Assembly: GCA_016281015.1 (NCBI GenBank)
Contig: JAEEHS010000075.1
Coordinates: 1-58,581, forward strand
Length of the DNA stretch: 58,581 bases
Reading direction: 5' to 3'
Source of the DNA: Bacteroidales bacterium
GTDB lineage: Bacteria; Bacteroidota; Bacteroidia; Bacteroidales; UBA932
Shown here: positions 7,368-17,496 of the stretch, piece after piece
Numbering within the stretch: position 1 is the first letter of the stretch
Layout of the letters: each line of letters opens with the position of its first letter
Notes under the pieces: model-generated
What the model saw: only the letters and a program-made list of their open reading frames with translations
Databases searched by the model: none
Told to the model about the DNA's origin: nothing
Position numbers and translations under genes: made by a program

Positions 7368-9416
7368 TTACTTGAAAAGAGGGCTTACAGGGCCGCGATT
7401 TCTTCCGGAAACTGCATTCCCGGAATAAACCACCTCGGCTTTGTGAAGCTTTTCTCCAGTCTTTTGACCCTTGGAAGCAACTACCCGATGATTCAGGCTG
7501 TGCAGAACCTTCTTCAGGTTGTACTTCTTCTGGATGGCCTTTGCCGGAGCCGGTGCAGGGTCAGAAGGAATAAAGTCGGTAATATCCACGATATTCGGAT
7601 CCACCAGCAGGATGTACTTCATACTGGTGAACCAATCTACGAGTTCACCATCCTTAAAGGCACCGAACCATAACTGGACGAAATTCTCTTCCTCGGCGGA
7701 AACAAGGGCGATGACTCCTTCCTCCACATAACCGCCGACCATGAGATAATCGCTTTCTTCGTCATAAATCTCACCATCGTCCGTCAGGCAGACAGGAATA
7801 ATGTCAAAACCATAAGCAGAACCGACCTTTTTATTGGCAAGCGTGTAGATGCTTCCTTTATACCACTCCATATAAAGGGCATCGTTAAAGCCATAGTATT
7901 CACCTCCGCCATAGGAGAAACCATGAGCAATAATCCGGTCAGAGTCAGCGGCAACATCATCCGCCTCCTCAAACGTAACAGATCCGAGGTATTCGCGGTC
8001 GATAGGATCGCCTTCCTCTGTCGAAATCGCAGCCCAAGTCGTTCCAAAGAGTTTTTCTTTGGTAATCGGCTCTTCCAGCAAATCATCAACGGAATACTCC
8101 AGTTTCAGCGGAGAAACGTCACCATACACGAAGACAATCAACTTCGCAAAATCAACCACGGGTCCTTCTTCATCCAACGGAACGGCCACCACGGAATATT
8201 TCCCGGGTTCGGAACCAGCCGGAACAGGAACTTTGACATAACCCTCTTCCTCGACGACAACAACGTTCTCGTTCTCGGCCTTAATCAGCGCAAAAGCATC
8301 TTCCGGATCATCACCAGGGATTACCACAAGGGCTACCTTCGCAACATCAGCACCATCGAAACCCAGGTTGACAAAAGCCGAATTTTCCTTTTTATTTACA
8401 AGGACTCCCTCAAAATCCAGGCTGATATTAAAGTCAGACAGGTCCACGCCAGGGAAGATGATTTGAATGAGACCATCCTCCTGGGACTTGTTCCAGCCGC
8501 CGACTCCCTCCATATAAGGGAAGGGAGCGATTTGAACGATCGCAGGAAGTTTATTCCCCTTTTCGTCCGCTTCCTGCCATTCTACAACGCAGTTATGCGT
8601 CCAGTCAGTTTCTGCCGGAGTGGATTTAAAACCGGAAGGATGGCAATAAAGGTGCGTTCCACCATTGCCAGCATCATAGTAACCGGTGCAGATATCATCA
8701 TAGTATACCAGCGTAGGATCACTGATAGTAATGCTAACTGAGCCTACTTTATCGCCCGGCTGAAGAAGGGTAATATAAACATACTCGTCCGTAGGATCGG
8801 CATTGTCATTCGAGTACCCCTTGGCAGCCCAAAGGGTACCCCAAGGATCCTGCATACGGAAGCGATTGGGATAAAGGGCATTCTGTTCCATCACGATGGT
8901 CGCATCTACGCCGGTTTCCCTGTCGCGGGGATCATTGCTGATTTCCAGCCACTTATCAACGATAACGGCATTGCCAATCACCGTCCAGGGCTCCGGATAA
9001 TCCACGATGACCGTCAGGGAATCCTGACCATAAGCGGAGGCATCGGACGGAATCTTGAAGCCGATGGCATACTTGGTTCCGATTTCCAGTTTATCCCGCA
9101 CCACGGAGAAATAGAGTTTCGTCTTGTGGATCTTGGCAGGGAAATCAAATTTCGCAGTTTTATCGCTGAAGAAAATGCCGCTGGTATCGTTGACGGAGAT
9201 CACCTTGGAAACCGGATCGGCATCCGTGCGGAAGAGTTCAATAAAGGGCTCTACATGGCTGTCATCAACAGCAACTGTCATTTCAGCACTGGAAAAGTAG
9301 AAATGGGCACCTTCCTCTTTCTCAGCAGGAGTGTACACCTCGTTCCTCTGGCAGGCGGCCAGAGCAAAGAGAGCTGTAGCAGAGAGAATAAGATATTTCA
9401 TGTTTTTCATAGTCAT
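7368..9416 (-). CDS. Putative surface lipoprotein, third gene of the SusCD operon
   Basis: An unrecognised lipoprotein of about 682 residues. The N-terminus MTMKNMKYLILSATALFAL leads into the lipobox LAAC, so export and lipidation are likely. Residues about 30-150 resemble a beta-sandwich in which a Ca-independent adhesion or ligand-binding role is possible, but I cannot assign a family. The body is rich in Asp and Glu, whereas the last 65 or so residues, after a PAPAPAKA linker, are basic (KKYNLKKV and onward). The position directly after susD, 5 bp apart, matches that of SusE/SusF-type or surface ligand-binding lipoproteins. No glycosidase or protease accompanies it, so the ligand is unknown. 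Confidence 0.75.
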   Translation of the reverse strand: MTMKNMKYLILSATALFALAACQRNEVYTPAEKEEGAHFYFSSAEMTVAVDDSHVEPFIELFRTDADPVSKVISVNDTSGIFFSDKTAKFDFPAKIHKTKLYFSVVRDKLEIGTKYAIGFKIPSDASAYGQDSLTVIVDYPEPWTVIGNAVIVDKWLEISNDPRDRETGVDATIVMEQNALYPNRFRMQDPWGTLWAAKGYSNDNADPTDEYVYITLLQPGDKVGSVSITISDPTLVYYDDICTGYYDAGNGGTHLYCHPSGFKSTPAETDWTHNCVVEWQEADEKGNKLPAIVQIAPFPYMEGVGGWNKSQEDGLIQIIFPGVDLSDFNISLDFEGVLVNKKENSAFVNLGFDGADVAKVALVVIPGDDPEDAFALIKAENENVVVVEEEGYVKVPVPAGSEPGKYSVVAVPLDEEGPVVDFAKLIVFVYGDVSPLKLEYSVDDLLEEPITKEKLFGTTWAAISTEEGDPIDREYLGSVTFEEADDVAADSDRIIAHGFSYGGGEYYGFNDALYMEWYKGSIYTLANKKVGSAYGFDIIPVCLTDDGEIYDEESDYLMVGGYVEEGVIALVSAEEENFVQLWFGAFKDGELVDWFTSMKYILLVDPNIVDITDFIPSDPAPAPAKAIQKKYNLKKVLHSLNHRVVASKGQKTGEKLHKAEVVYSGNAVSGRNRGPVSPLFK

Positions 9417-9421
9417 AATCT

Positions 9422-11119
9422 TTAGAAGGAAGTGACAGGTTTATCGCTCGCATCTTCCGGTTTTTGCGGCTCCGGATTGTTGGTGCAGGAGAGATTGTAG
9501 TTCGTCTCAGTCTGGACGATCACAAAATTCATCCACGCGGGAGTCGTCTCGGAATAATAGTGGAAGTTCGGGGCATGATTGGAGCCCTCATAGTTACGGA
9601 TAATACCCTTCTGGAGACGCTTGATGTCGTAGGTAGCCAGACCTTCACCCCAGAATTCAATTCTGCGCTGCCACCAGATTTCATTGATGAAAGCGGAAGT
9701 GCTCTTGTTGCCATAAGCCTCGTTGTGCTGGCCAAAGACATAGTTGGCGTCACGGGTCTTGGCAAAAGCCTCCAGGAGCGCCTTGCCCTCAGCCTCGCTT
9801 TCGCGGCCGACAGCCTCCGCCTCGATCAGGACCATTTCCTCAACACGCATCATGGGGACCGCAACGACAAAACCGATGTACTGGTTGTCCCGTCCGGCTT
9901 CGCCGCCGGCTGTACGGAACTTGACGTTCAGACCGCCGACACAATAGCCCAGGTCACCATATTGACTGATTGCCGAGCCGGTATTGAGAATCCATTCCGG
10001 ATGCTTGGTATAGGCGGAAAGAGCCGCAATCTGAGCAGCCTCATCCATCTCATCGATCGCGAAATCCACATAGCATTTCTTGCGGAAGTCGGTGGCCGGG
10101 ATGGTCTCATACAGATGACGGTCAATCAGGAACGGATCACCATAGTTGGCGGCATAACCGCAACCGGAGGTCTCCGGATTGATTTCGATGCACATCATCG
10201 AACCCCAGCTGGAGTCAGCGTCATTCAGCAGGATGTTGGGATCATCAGCCTTGTAGGTGGTACCGAGCATCCAGGAGGAATTCGGGGTATTGAAACCGGT
10301 CTCCCAGTTCGTATAGGCATCCTCATCCATGATCTTGTAGCCTTCCTGGGCCAGTTTGGCATACTTGGCAGCATCCTTCCACTGTCCCATCACGAGATAG
10401 GCACGGGCTTTCAGGCCATAGACCACGCTCTTGTCGGGCGTATAGACATCACTGCGCTTGTACCCGTCAAGCAGAACCTCCGCCTTGTCCAGGTCATCAA
10501 TAATGAATTCGAAAATCTTCTCATTGGTTGCACGCGGATTCTGGGCAGCAGTTTTCGTTGTTGTGTTCTCATCCACGATAGGGACCGTGAGCGCATTCTT
10601 GTCCACCGTGTAGGTCTTGGCGCCGTACATCTGGGCAAGGTCGAGATAGAAGTAGGCCCTCATCGCGCGGGCGATACCGGCACCTACCTTGTTATCAGCA
10701 GAGGGTTCCTCACCGGTGAGGGAAAGAACAATGTTGCAGTTCTTGATCCACTTGTAATAGTAAGTCCAGGGAATCTGGGCGCTTGCCGTACCGGGACCAA
10801 GACCCTGTGCCTTATACCAGGCACCCCACCATCCGTTGTTGGACATATAGGAAATATCCTGTCCCATGACGTCACGGATCAGATAGAAGGTAGGAAGGCC
10901 AAAGTCATTGGCATCCGTATCAGAGCCGCTGTAGGTAAACTGACCGACCAACGTGGAGGTGATGGTATTCACCAGCAGGTCCGTAGACCCCGGAGCATCC
11001 GCCACCTGATCTTTGGTTACGACCGATGTCTGGGGAAAGATTTCCTTGATACATCCGGAAAGAACGGTCAGGGAAGCAGCCAGCGCAAGTATGGAAAGAT
11101 AAATGTTTTTCATATTCAT
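9422..11119 (-). CDS. SusD/RagB-family outer-membrane lipoprotein
   Basis: Extracellular lid of a SusC/SusD nutrient importer. The 565-residue protein has a signal peptide with lipobox LSGC near residue 22, the N-terminal helical repeat region of the family (MRAYFYLDLAQMYG, then VYGLKARAYLVMGQWKDAAKYAKLA, a TPR-like pair) and the C-terminal region where family members show RRIEFWGEGLATYDIKRLQKG. It lies 12 bp downstream of susC and 5 bp before the third lipoprotein gene, so it is in one operon. The substrate cannot be read from the sequence. An alternative start is the second Met, two codons later. Confidence 0.93.
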   Translation of the reverse strand: MNMKNIYLSILALAASLTVLSGCIKEIFPQTSVVTKDQVADAPGSTDLLVNTITSTLVGQFTYSGSDTDANDFGLPTFYLIRDVMGQDISYMSNNGWWGAWYKAQGLGPGTASAQIPWTYYYKWIKNCNIVLSLTGEEPSADNKVGAGIARAMRAYFYLDLAQMYGAKTYTVDKNALTVPIVDENTTTKTAAQNPRATNEKIFEFIIDDLDKAEVLLDGYKRSDVYTPDKSVVYGLKARAYLVMGQWKDAAKYAKLAQEGYKIMDEDAYTNWETGFNTPNSSWMLGTTYKADDPNILLNDADSSWGSMMCIEINPETSGCGYAANYGDPFLIDRHLYETIPATDFRKKCYVDFAIDEMDEAAQIAALSAYTKHPEWILNTGSAISQYGDLGYCVGGLNVKFRTAGGEAGRDNQYIGFVVAVPMMRVEEMVLIEAEAVGRESEAEGKALLEAFAKTRDANYVFGQHNEAYGNKSTSAFINEIWWQRRIEFWGEGLATYDIKRLQKGIIRNYEGSNHAPNFHYYSETTPAWMNFVIVQTETNYNLSCTNNPEPQKPEDASDKPVTSF

Positions 11120-11131
11120 ATCCTCCTTAAA

Positions 11132-14100
11132 TTAGAAAGTGAGCTTCACACCACCCGAAATCGTGCGGACCGGGGAGTAGGTGTTCATAGCGGAAGTTTC
11201 GGAGTAAGAATACCTCGGATCGAGGCCCTGGCGGGCGGAAATGAAGCCGAGATTTTCTCCGACGACATAGACCTTTGCGCTGCTGATAATCTTCTTCAGG
11301 TTGCCCATGCGGTTGATCGGAAGATTATAAGTAATGGCAAATGAAGCGAAGTTCAGGTAAGAGGCATCCGTGAGCCAGCGGTCGGAACCGGCGGCTGCAT
11401 AGGTGTCACCATACTGCCAGCGGGGAATATTGGAACTCGTGTTGGTCGGAGACCAGGCCTTCTTCCAGTCCTTATGATAGGTCTGGCCGAGATAGGAACC
11501 GGCACCGGCATAAGGCATCATCAGATAACGATAGCGGAAGTCATAGATTTCACCGCCGATCTGATAGTCGAAATTAGCGGAAATCTCGAAATCCCAGAGT
11601 TTCAGGGAAGTACCGAAGCCGCCGAACAGATCCGGAAGACCGCTCTTGGTCGTATAACGGGTCGCATTTGCTGTCGTGGCAACCGTACCGTCCTTGCTGT
11701 CGCCCGGCTTGCTGATGATATTGGTCTTGTTCTTCGGATCATCCTGGTTGCTCAGATCCGCATCATAGTAATAAAGAGCCTGTCCATAAGTCTTGGAATC
11801 AGGATTATTGTCAACACCGGCATAAGCATAGGTGAAGGTGCTGTAGAGCGGACCTCCCTCTTTGTACCAGAAACCATCCTCCGTAAAGCCGCCATTATCC
11901 AGGGTTTTCTCCTTCGGGAGTTTCAGGATCTTGGTGGCGTTGTGGGAAAGATTGAGGTTGATATCCCACTGGACATTGCTCGTGCGGATCGGAACGAAAT
12001 TGAAGGCAGCTTCCACACCGTAGTTGGCGATGTCACCGGCATTGCCATAGTAACCGCGAGCACCCATGGATTCCGGAACGGAAATCCAGAAGAGCAGGTC
12101 CTTGGTCTTTTTGTAGTAACCATCAAAATTACCGGCAATACGGCCGCCGAGGAAACTGAATTCCGCACCGGCATTGAAGTTTGTCGTGGTCTGCCAGGTG
12201 ATTTTTTCATTTCCAAGCGTACGGAAACTCGGAGACATCGTCGTCTCGGTCGCCTTGGACAGGGAATAGGTATCGATATAAGAGAATCCGGGGATATCGT
12301 CATTACCCTGCTGGCCGATGGAGGCCTTGAGTTTCAACTGGTCGATCCAGCCGCTGGCACCGTCCATAAAGCTTTCCTTGGAAATAATCCAGGCGCCGCC
12401 CACGGACCAGAAATTACCCCAGCGATGCTCAGGATGGAAACGGGAAGAAGCATCCCGGCGATAAGACAGGGAACCGTAGTATTTCTTGGCATAATTGTAC
12501 TGGGCGCTGCCGAAGAAACCTTCCACATTGTATTCGGTGGTGTAGGACTCGGAGTCCGCCATCTTCGTCGCGAAAGCGTTGATTTCCCTGATGTCCGGAT
12601 TGAAACTACCCTGGGCCTTCGCCTGCAGGAACTGGGAAATCTGATCGTAGTACTCGTGACCGACCACCACATTCACGCTGTGCTCGCCGAATTCCTGGGC
12701 GTACGTGAGCGTCTGGATATTGTTGGTACGGAAACCGATGGAGTTGCTGATTTTGACTTCACCGTTGACACCGGCCTTGTTGCCGAAGTAAGGATTCTCA
12801 AAGAGTTTGTACTGCGTCAGACCCCAGTTGACATTGGAGGTGATGTTCGCCGTCAGGAAAGGAGTGATGTAGAAATCCGCGGTGAAAGTACCGTTGAGGG
12901 CGTTTCCGACCCGCTTGTCCTCGTTGTAACGGTTGGAACCCAGCGGGTTACCGGTCTGGAGGAAGGCACGGCTGAGGCCATTGTAGTTGGTAGCGGCCAC
13001 ACCGTAGTCATACTGGTCGTTCCCCCTTGCATCCTTGTTGATCACCACATTTCCGTTTGCATCCACCACACGGACATAGATCGGGTAGATCGGCGCAATC
13101 ATGGAGGTATAGTACATCAGGTTGGTCGAACCAAACTGATCCGCACTCATGTTCGGGTTGGAATTCTGGACACTGTGGGTATAAGCGGCATTGGCACCGA
13201 GTTTCAACCACTTCTTGGCCTTGTAGTCCGCCTTGATGCGGGCGCTGATACGCTCATATCCGGAATACTCGATGACACCGTTGTCGCCGAGATAACCGAC
13301 ACTGGCATAGAAGGAAGTCTTGTCATTTCCTGCCGTAGCGCTCACATTGTATTCCTGACGGAAAGCGGCCTTATAGGCAGCATCCCGCCAGTTGTCCGGC
13401 TGGAGATAATAGGTAACTCCGTCAGCACCGGTATACTTCCGGCCAATCGAGGCATACGGATTGACTTTTCCATTGATACCCACCAGGGACTGACCTTCCG
13501 GAACATCGTAAACATTATATCCCAGCAGGCTGATCAGATTCCTGTTGGCACTGGCATTGGCAGTCACTGCACTTTGTCCACGGCTCAGGAAATAATTGTT
13601 CAACTGGGTATAGAAATTCTCATAATACTCAGCCGGGTCAGTGATCGTGTCGTAGTCCGGAATGAGGCGGGTATTGACACCCCACTTCATATCCACGCTC
13701 ACAACTGCGTCATTGCCATGGGCACGCTTGGTGGTGATCAGGATGACACCATTGGCACCACGGGCACCGTACAGGGCGGCGGAGGAGGCATCCTTGAGGA
13801 CCGTTACGGACTCAATGTCGTCCTGCGGCAGGTTGGAAAGGCTGCCCGGGTACGGAGAACCGTCCACGATGATCAGCGGTTCCGTTCCGGCATAATCGGA
13901 CGAAATGGAGGAAATACCACGGATATTCATGGCACCCGCCGTTCCACCCGGCTGACCGGAAGCACCTCTCATCTGCAGACCCGGAACGGCACCCACGAGG
14001 GCGTTGGCGACGTTCGAGGTCTGCCGCTTGGCCAGATCTTCCGATTTGACGACCGTCGCAGAACCGGTAAAAGCTTCTTTGGTCGTCGTACCGAAGGCGA

Positions 14101-14419
14101 CGACGATGGTCTCATCCAGGACATTGAAATCTTCCTGCAGGACCACGTCAATTACCTTCTGGCCTTCCACCTTCTTGCTGACCGTCGAATAGCCCAGCAT
14201 CGAGTACACCAGGACAGCATCCTGGGGAACATTGATGGAATACTCGCCGTTCAGACCTGTCAATGTGCCGCGGGAGGTTCCTTCAACGAACACCGCGACC
14301 CCCTGAAGGGCTTCGCCGGCGGCATCGGTCACCTTACCGGTCACCGCATGCTGTGCCATGGCATAAAAGCCTGACAGAAACAGCAATACCGCCGAAATGA
14401 AAATTTTGGATTTTTTCAT
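11132..14419 (-). CDS. SusC/RagA-family TonB-dependent outer-membrane transporter
   Basis: Barrel of the SusCD importer, 1095 residues. After a signal peptide ending AMAQ come a CarboxypepD-regulatory-like domain (VTGKVTDAAGEALQGVAVFVEG...TLTGLNGEYSI, about residues 22-100), a TonB-box-like segment (DETIVVAFG), the plug with GMNIRGISS-like and GANGVILITTKR signatures, and a 22-strand-type barrel ending in SGGVKLTF with a terminal Phe. No STN domain is seen, so it is probably not controlled by a FecI/FecR-type trans-envelope system. No regulator gene is adjacent. Confidence 0.95.
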   Translation of the reverse strand: MKKSKIFISAVLLFLSGFYAMAQHAVTGKVTDAAGEALQGVAVFVEGTSRGTLTGLNGEYSINVPQDAVLVYSMLGYSTVSKKVEGQKVIDVVLQEDFNVLDETIVVAFGTTTKEAFTGSATVVKSEDLAKRQTSNVANALVGAVPGLQMRGASGQPGGTAGAMNIRGISSISSDYAGTEPLIIVDGSPYPGSLSNLPQDDIESVTVLKDASSAALYGARGANGVILITTKRAHGNDAVVSVDMKWGVNTRLIPDYDTITDPAEYYENFYTQLNNYFLSRGQSAVTANASANRNLISLLGYNVYDVPEGQSLVGINGKVNPYASIGRKYTGADGVTYYLQPDNWRDAAYKAAFRQEYNVSATAGNDKTSFYASVGYLGDNGVIEYSGYERISARIKADYKAKKWLKLGANAAYTHSVQNSNPNMSADQFGSTNLMYYTSMIAPIYPIYVRVVDANGNVVINKDARGNDQYDYGVAATNYNGLSRAFLQTGNPLGSNRYNEDKRVGNALNGTFTADFYITPFLTANITSNVNWGLTQYKLFENPYFGNKAGVNGEVKISNSIGFRTNNIQTLTYAQEFGEHSVNVVVGHEYYDQISQFLQAKAQGSFNPDIREINAFATKMADSESYTTEYNVEGFFGSAQYNYAKKYYGSLSYRRDASSRFHPEHRWGNFWSVGGAWIISKESFMDGASGWIDQLKLKASIGQQGNDDIPGFSYIDTYSLSKATETTMSPSFRTLGNEKITWQTTTNFNAGAEFSFLGGRIAGNFDGYYKKTKDLLFWISVPESMGARGYYGNAGDIANYGVEAAFNFVPIRTSNVQWDINLNLSHNATKILKLPKEKTLDNGGFTEDGFWYKEGGPLYSTFTYAYAGVDNNPDSKTYGQALYYYDADLSNQDDPKNKTNIISKPGDSKDGTVATTANATRYTTKSGLPDLFGGFGTSLKLWDFEISANFDYQIGGEIYDFRYRYLMMPYAGAGSYLGQTYHKDWKKAWSPTNTSSNIPRWQYGDTYAAAGSDRWLTDASYLNFASFAITYNLPINRMGNLKKIISSAKVYVVGENLGFISARQGLDPRYSYSETSAMNTYSPVRTISGGVKLTF

Positions 14420-14672
14420 AAGCGATTTTTTAATTGAACATAAATAATATATACACTACTGTTGCATTTTTCAAGCAAAGCATCCGGATGATACCAAGTT
14501 CCGGAATTGCAAAGAAAAGAATAAAAATTAAAATTTGCAACACTTTGTTAAATCTTGTTAAACATTGTCTGGTAGCGTTTTCTTCCCACAATATTTAATC
14601 AAAATAGGTATTATTAAAATTTTATATTAAAAAATTAAACCAATTTTCTTTTCATAATTACAATCTATAATC
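14420..14672. other. AT-rich upstream region of the SusC operon
   Basis: About 250 bp with no ORF. It must hold the promoter of the minus-strand susC operon, but no perfect CAAAnnTA (reverse of TAnnTTTG) is visible. A pair of TTGTTAAA octamers at 14545-14552 and 14555-14562, 10 bp apart and so on the same helix face, could be a regulator site. Nothing else is recognised. Confidence 0.4.
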
Positions 14673-14712
14673 AAAAAGAAGGCAGGCAACTTTTTTACAG
14701 TTACCTGCCTTC
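14673..14712 (-). terminator. Intrinsic terminator after frdB
   Basis: On the minus strand a 14-bp stem (arms 14699-14712 and 14678-14691, one G-U pair, 7-nt loop) is followed by TTTTT at 14677-14673. The pairing is better on the minus strand (G-U) than on the plus strand (C-A), which supports its orientation as the frdB terminator. Confidence 0.88.
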
Positions 14713-14731
14713 ATTGGGTTCTAAACGCCTT

Positions 14732-15475
14732 TTATTCGCTGAACCGGGCCTTCAGGTATTCCCTGTTCAGGCGGGCGATGTGGTCGATCGTCACATGTTT
14801 CGGACACTCCATCTCGCACGCGCGGGTGTTGGTGCAGTTACCGAAGCCGAGTTCGTCCATCTTCGCCACCATGGCGCGGGCGCGGCGGGCGGCCTCGGGT
14901 TTGCCCTGGGGCAGCAGCGCGAGCGAACTCACGCGCGCAGCGACAAAGAGCATCGCGGAACCGTTCTTGCAGGTCGCCACGCAGGCTCCGCAGCCGACGC
15001 AGGCCGCCGCGTCCATCGACAGTTCCGCATCATCGTGCGGAATCAGGATGGTATTGGCATCCTGGGCGGCGCCGGTGCGCACCGACACGAATCCGCCGGC
15101 CTGGAGGATCTTGTCGAAGGCCTGACGGTCCACCACCAGATCCTTGATCACCGGGAAGGCGGCGCTCCGCCAAGGCTCCACCGTAATGGTCGCTCCGGGT
15201 TTGAAATGCCGCATGAACAGCTGGCAGGTCGTCACCTGGTCATCCGGACCATGGGCACGGCCGTCGATATACAGGGAACAGGCTCCGCAGATACCCTCGC
15301 GGCAGTCATGGTCAAAGGCAATCGGATCAATTCCCTTCCGGATCAACTGGTCATTCAGAATGTCCAGCATCTCAAGAAATGAAGCATCTTCCTCGACATC
15401 CGTAACATGATAGGTCTCGAAATGGCCCTTGGACTTGGCATTTTTCTGACGCCAAACTTTCACATTATATTCCAT
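14732..15475 (-). CDS. frdB: Fumarate reductase/succinate dehydrogenase iron-sulfur subunit
   Basis: Electron-transfer subunit of complex II, 247 residues. The plant-type [2Fe-2S] motif [15 protein letters not shown] is in the N-terminal half; the C-terminal half has [14 protein letters not shown] and [15 protein letters not shown] for the [4Fe-4S] and [3Fe-4S] centres. It matches the type B enzymes of Bacteroidota, which serve as fumarate reductase in fermentative members. The gene follows frdA by 6 bp and ends in a strong intrinsic terminator. Confidence 0.94.
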   Translation of the reverse strand: MEYNVKVWRQKNAKSKGHFETYHVTDVEEDASFLEMLDILNDQLIRKGIDPIAFDHDCREGICGACSLYIDGRAHGPDDQVTTCQLFMRHFKPGATITVEPWRSAAFPVIKDLVVDRQAFDKILQAGGFVSVRTGAAQDANTILIPHDDAELSMDAAACVGCGACVATCKNGSAMLFVAARVSSLALLPQGKPEAARRARAMVAKMDELGFGNCTNTRACEMECPKHVTIDHIARLNREYLKARFSE

Positions 15476-15481
15476 AGTCGC

Positions 15482-17431
15482 TTAGTCTTTATAGTTACGG
15501 GTCGCAATCTTGATGTTCTCATACTTGAGTTCTTCCTTATGGAGTTCGGGCTCGACACCTTCGCCTTTGTACTCCCAGGCACCCACATACATGAAGTTCT
15601 GGTCATCACGCTTGGTTTCGCCTTCCTCGGTCTGCATTTCCTCGCGGAAGTGGCCGCCGCAGGATTCCTTGCGGTGGAGGGCGTCGCGCGCCATCAGTTC
15701 GCCGATGTCGAAGAAGTCCACCAGACGCAGGGCTTTTTCGAGTTCCTGGTTGAACTCCTCGTTCGTTCCGGGGACGCGGACCGTCTTCCAGAACTCTTCG
15801 CGGAGTTTTCCGATTTCCTCAATGCCCTTCTTCAGGCCTTCTTCGTTACGGGCCATGCCCACATACTCCCACATGATGTGGCCGAGTTTCTTGTGGATGC
15901 TGTCCACCGTCTCGGTGCCCTTTACGGCAAAAATCTTCGCAATGCGCTCTTTGACAGCTTTTTCCGCTGCTTCGAACTCCGGAGCGTTGGTGTCTGTCTT
16001 GGGCTCTGCAAACTTATGGGACAGATAGTCGCCGATGGTGTAAGGCAGGATGAAATAACCGTCGGCCAGACCCTGCATCAGGGCCGAAGCGCCGAGACGG
16101 TTGCCGCCATGGTCGGAGAAGTTTGCCTCGCCGATGGCATACAGGCCCGGAATCGTGGTCTGGAGATCGTAGTCCACCCAGAGACCGCCCATGGTGTAGT
16201 GAATCGCCGGATAAATCATCATCGGCTCCTCCCAGGGCGAGGAAGAAGTAATCTTCTCGTACATCTGGAACAGGTTGCCGTAGCGCTCTTCCACCCGCTG
16301 GTGCCCGAGGCGCTTGATGGCATCCGCAAAGTCCAGGAACACCGCCAGACCGGTCTCGTTGACCCCATAGCCGGCGTCGCAGCGCTCCTTCGCGGCGCGG
16401 GAAGCCACGTCACGCGGAACCAGGTTGCCGAAGGCCGGATAGCGGCGTTCGAGATAGTAGTCGCGGTCTTCTTCCGGAATCTGGGAAGGCTTGATTTCGT
16501 GCTTGCGAAGTTTCAGGACATCCTCCATCTTCTTCGGCACCCAGATCCGGCCGTCGTTACGCAGCGACTCCGACATCAGGGTCAGCTTGCACTGCTGGTC
16601 GCCATGGACCGGAATACAGGTCGGATGGATCTGCGCGAAGCAGGGATTGGCGAAGAAAGCGCCCTTGCGGTAGGCCTGCATGGCGGCGCTGCCGTTGGAG
16701 TTCATGGCGTTGGTCGAGAGAAAATAGGTATTTCCATAACCACCGGTCGCCAGCACGACGGCATGGGCGCCGAAACGCTCGATTTCGCCGGTCACCAGGT
16801 TCCGGGCGATGATGCCTTTGGCCTGTCCGTTGATAATCACCAGGTCCAGCATCTCATGACGCGGATAGCTCTTCACCGTGCCGGCGGCGATTTCCTTGTT
16901 CAGGGCCGCATAGGCACCCAGCAGGAGCTGCTGGCCGGTTTGTCCGCGGGCATAGAAGGTACGGCTCACCTGGACACCGCCGAAAGAACGGTTCGCCAGG
17001 TAACCGCCATACTCCCGGGCGAAAGGAACACCCTGGGCCACGCACTGGTCGATGATGGCCGCGCTGACCTCGGCCAGCCGGTACACATTCGCCTCGCGGG
17101 AACGGTAGTCACCGCCCTTGATGGTGTCGTAGAACAGCCGGTAGATGGAGTCGTTGTCGTTCTGGTAATTCTTTGCCGCATTGATACCGCCCTGGGCCGC
17201 AATGGAGTGCGCCCGGCGCGGCGAATCGCTGATACAGAAAATCTTGACGTTGTACCCCAGCTCGCCCAGAGACGCCGCTGCGGAAGCTCCGCCAAGACCT
17301 GTACCGACCACGATTACCTCAAGTTTGCGTTTGTTGTTCGGAGAAACAATCCTGATTTCGGCTTTGCGCTTCGACCATTTTTCGGCGAGCGGCCCATCCG
17401 GAATCTTGGAGTTCAGTTTAGTATCGGCCAT
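15482..17431 (-). CDS. frdA: Fumarate reductase/succinate dehydrogenase flavoprotein subunit
   Basis: Catalytic subunit with covalent FAD, interconverting fumarate and succinate. The 649 residues include [25 protein letters not shown] (dinucleotide fold), [17 protein letters not shown] with the family's FAD-linked region, [16 protein letters not shown], and the [25 protein letters not shown] block. Length and sequence fit the B-type (Bacteroidota/epsilon-type) family. In most relatives a cytochrome b anchor gene (frdC/sdhC) lies directly upstream; here the upstream 65 bp are non-coding and then ruvB ends. A one-mismatch promoter box (TAAAATTG) is at 17465-17472. Confidence 0.94.
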   Translation of the reverse strand: MADTKLNSKIPDGPLAEKWSKRKAEIRIVSPNNKRKLEVIVVGTGLGGASAAASLGELGYNVKIFCISDSPRRAHSIAAQGGINAAKNYQNDNDSIYRLFYDTIKGGDYRSREANVYRLAEVSAAIIDQCVAQGVPFAREYGGYLANRSFGGVQVSRTFYARGQTGQQLLLGAYAALNKEIAAGTVKSYPRHEMLDLVIINGQAKGIIARNLVTGEIERFGAHAVVLATGGYGNTYFLSTNAMNSNGSAAMQAYRKGAFFANPCFAQIHPTCIPVHGDQQCKLTLMSESLRNDGRIWVPKKMEDVLKLRKHEIKPSQIPEEDRDYYLERRYPAFGNLVPRDVASRAAKERCDAGYGVNETGLAVFLDFADAIKRLGHQRVEERYGNLFQMYEKITSSSPWEEPMMIYPAIHYTMGGLWVDYDLQTTIPGLYAIGEANFSDHGGNRLGASALMQGLADGYFILPYTIGDYLSHKFAEPKTDTNAPEFEAAEKAVKERIAKIFAVKGTETVDSIHKKLGHIMWEYVGMARNEEGLKKGIEEIGKLREEFWKTVRVPGTNEEFNQELEKALRLVDFFDIGELMARDALHRKESCGGHFREEMQTEEGETKRDDQNFMYVGAWEYKGEGVEPELHKEELKYENIKIATRNYKD

Positions 17432-17464
17432 ATAAATTGTTGTTAGATAGTTTCAATTATCCTG

Positions 17465-17472
17465 CAATTTTA
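17465..17472 (-). promoter_or_regulatory. Weak -7-like box (TAAAATTG) before frdA
   Basis: One mismatch to TAnnTTTG, 33 nt before the frdA ATG. It is the best candidate in the frdA-ruvB gap. Confidence 0.3.
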
Positions 17473-17496
17473 CATATTTTTCGTCAAAAGCGCAAA

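Noticed and set aside
11474..14374. A 966-codon open frame opposite susC
   Set aside because: It lies wholly antisense to a clear SusC gene, has no domain or signal, and arises from codon bias of the real gene.
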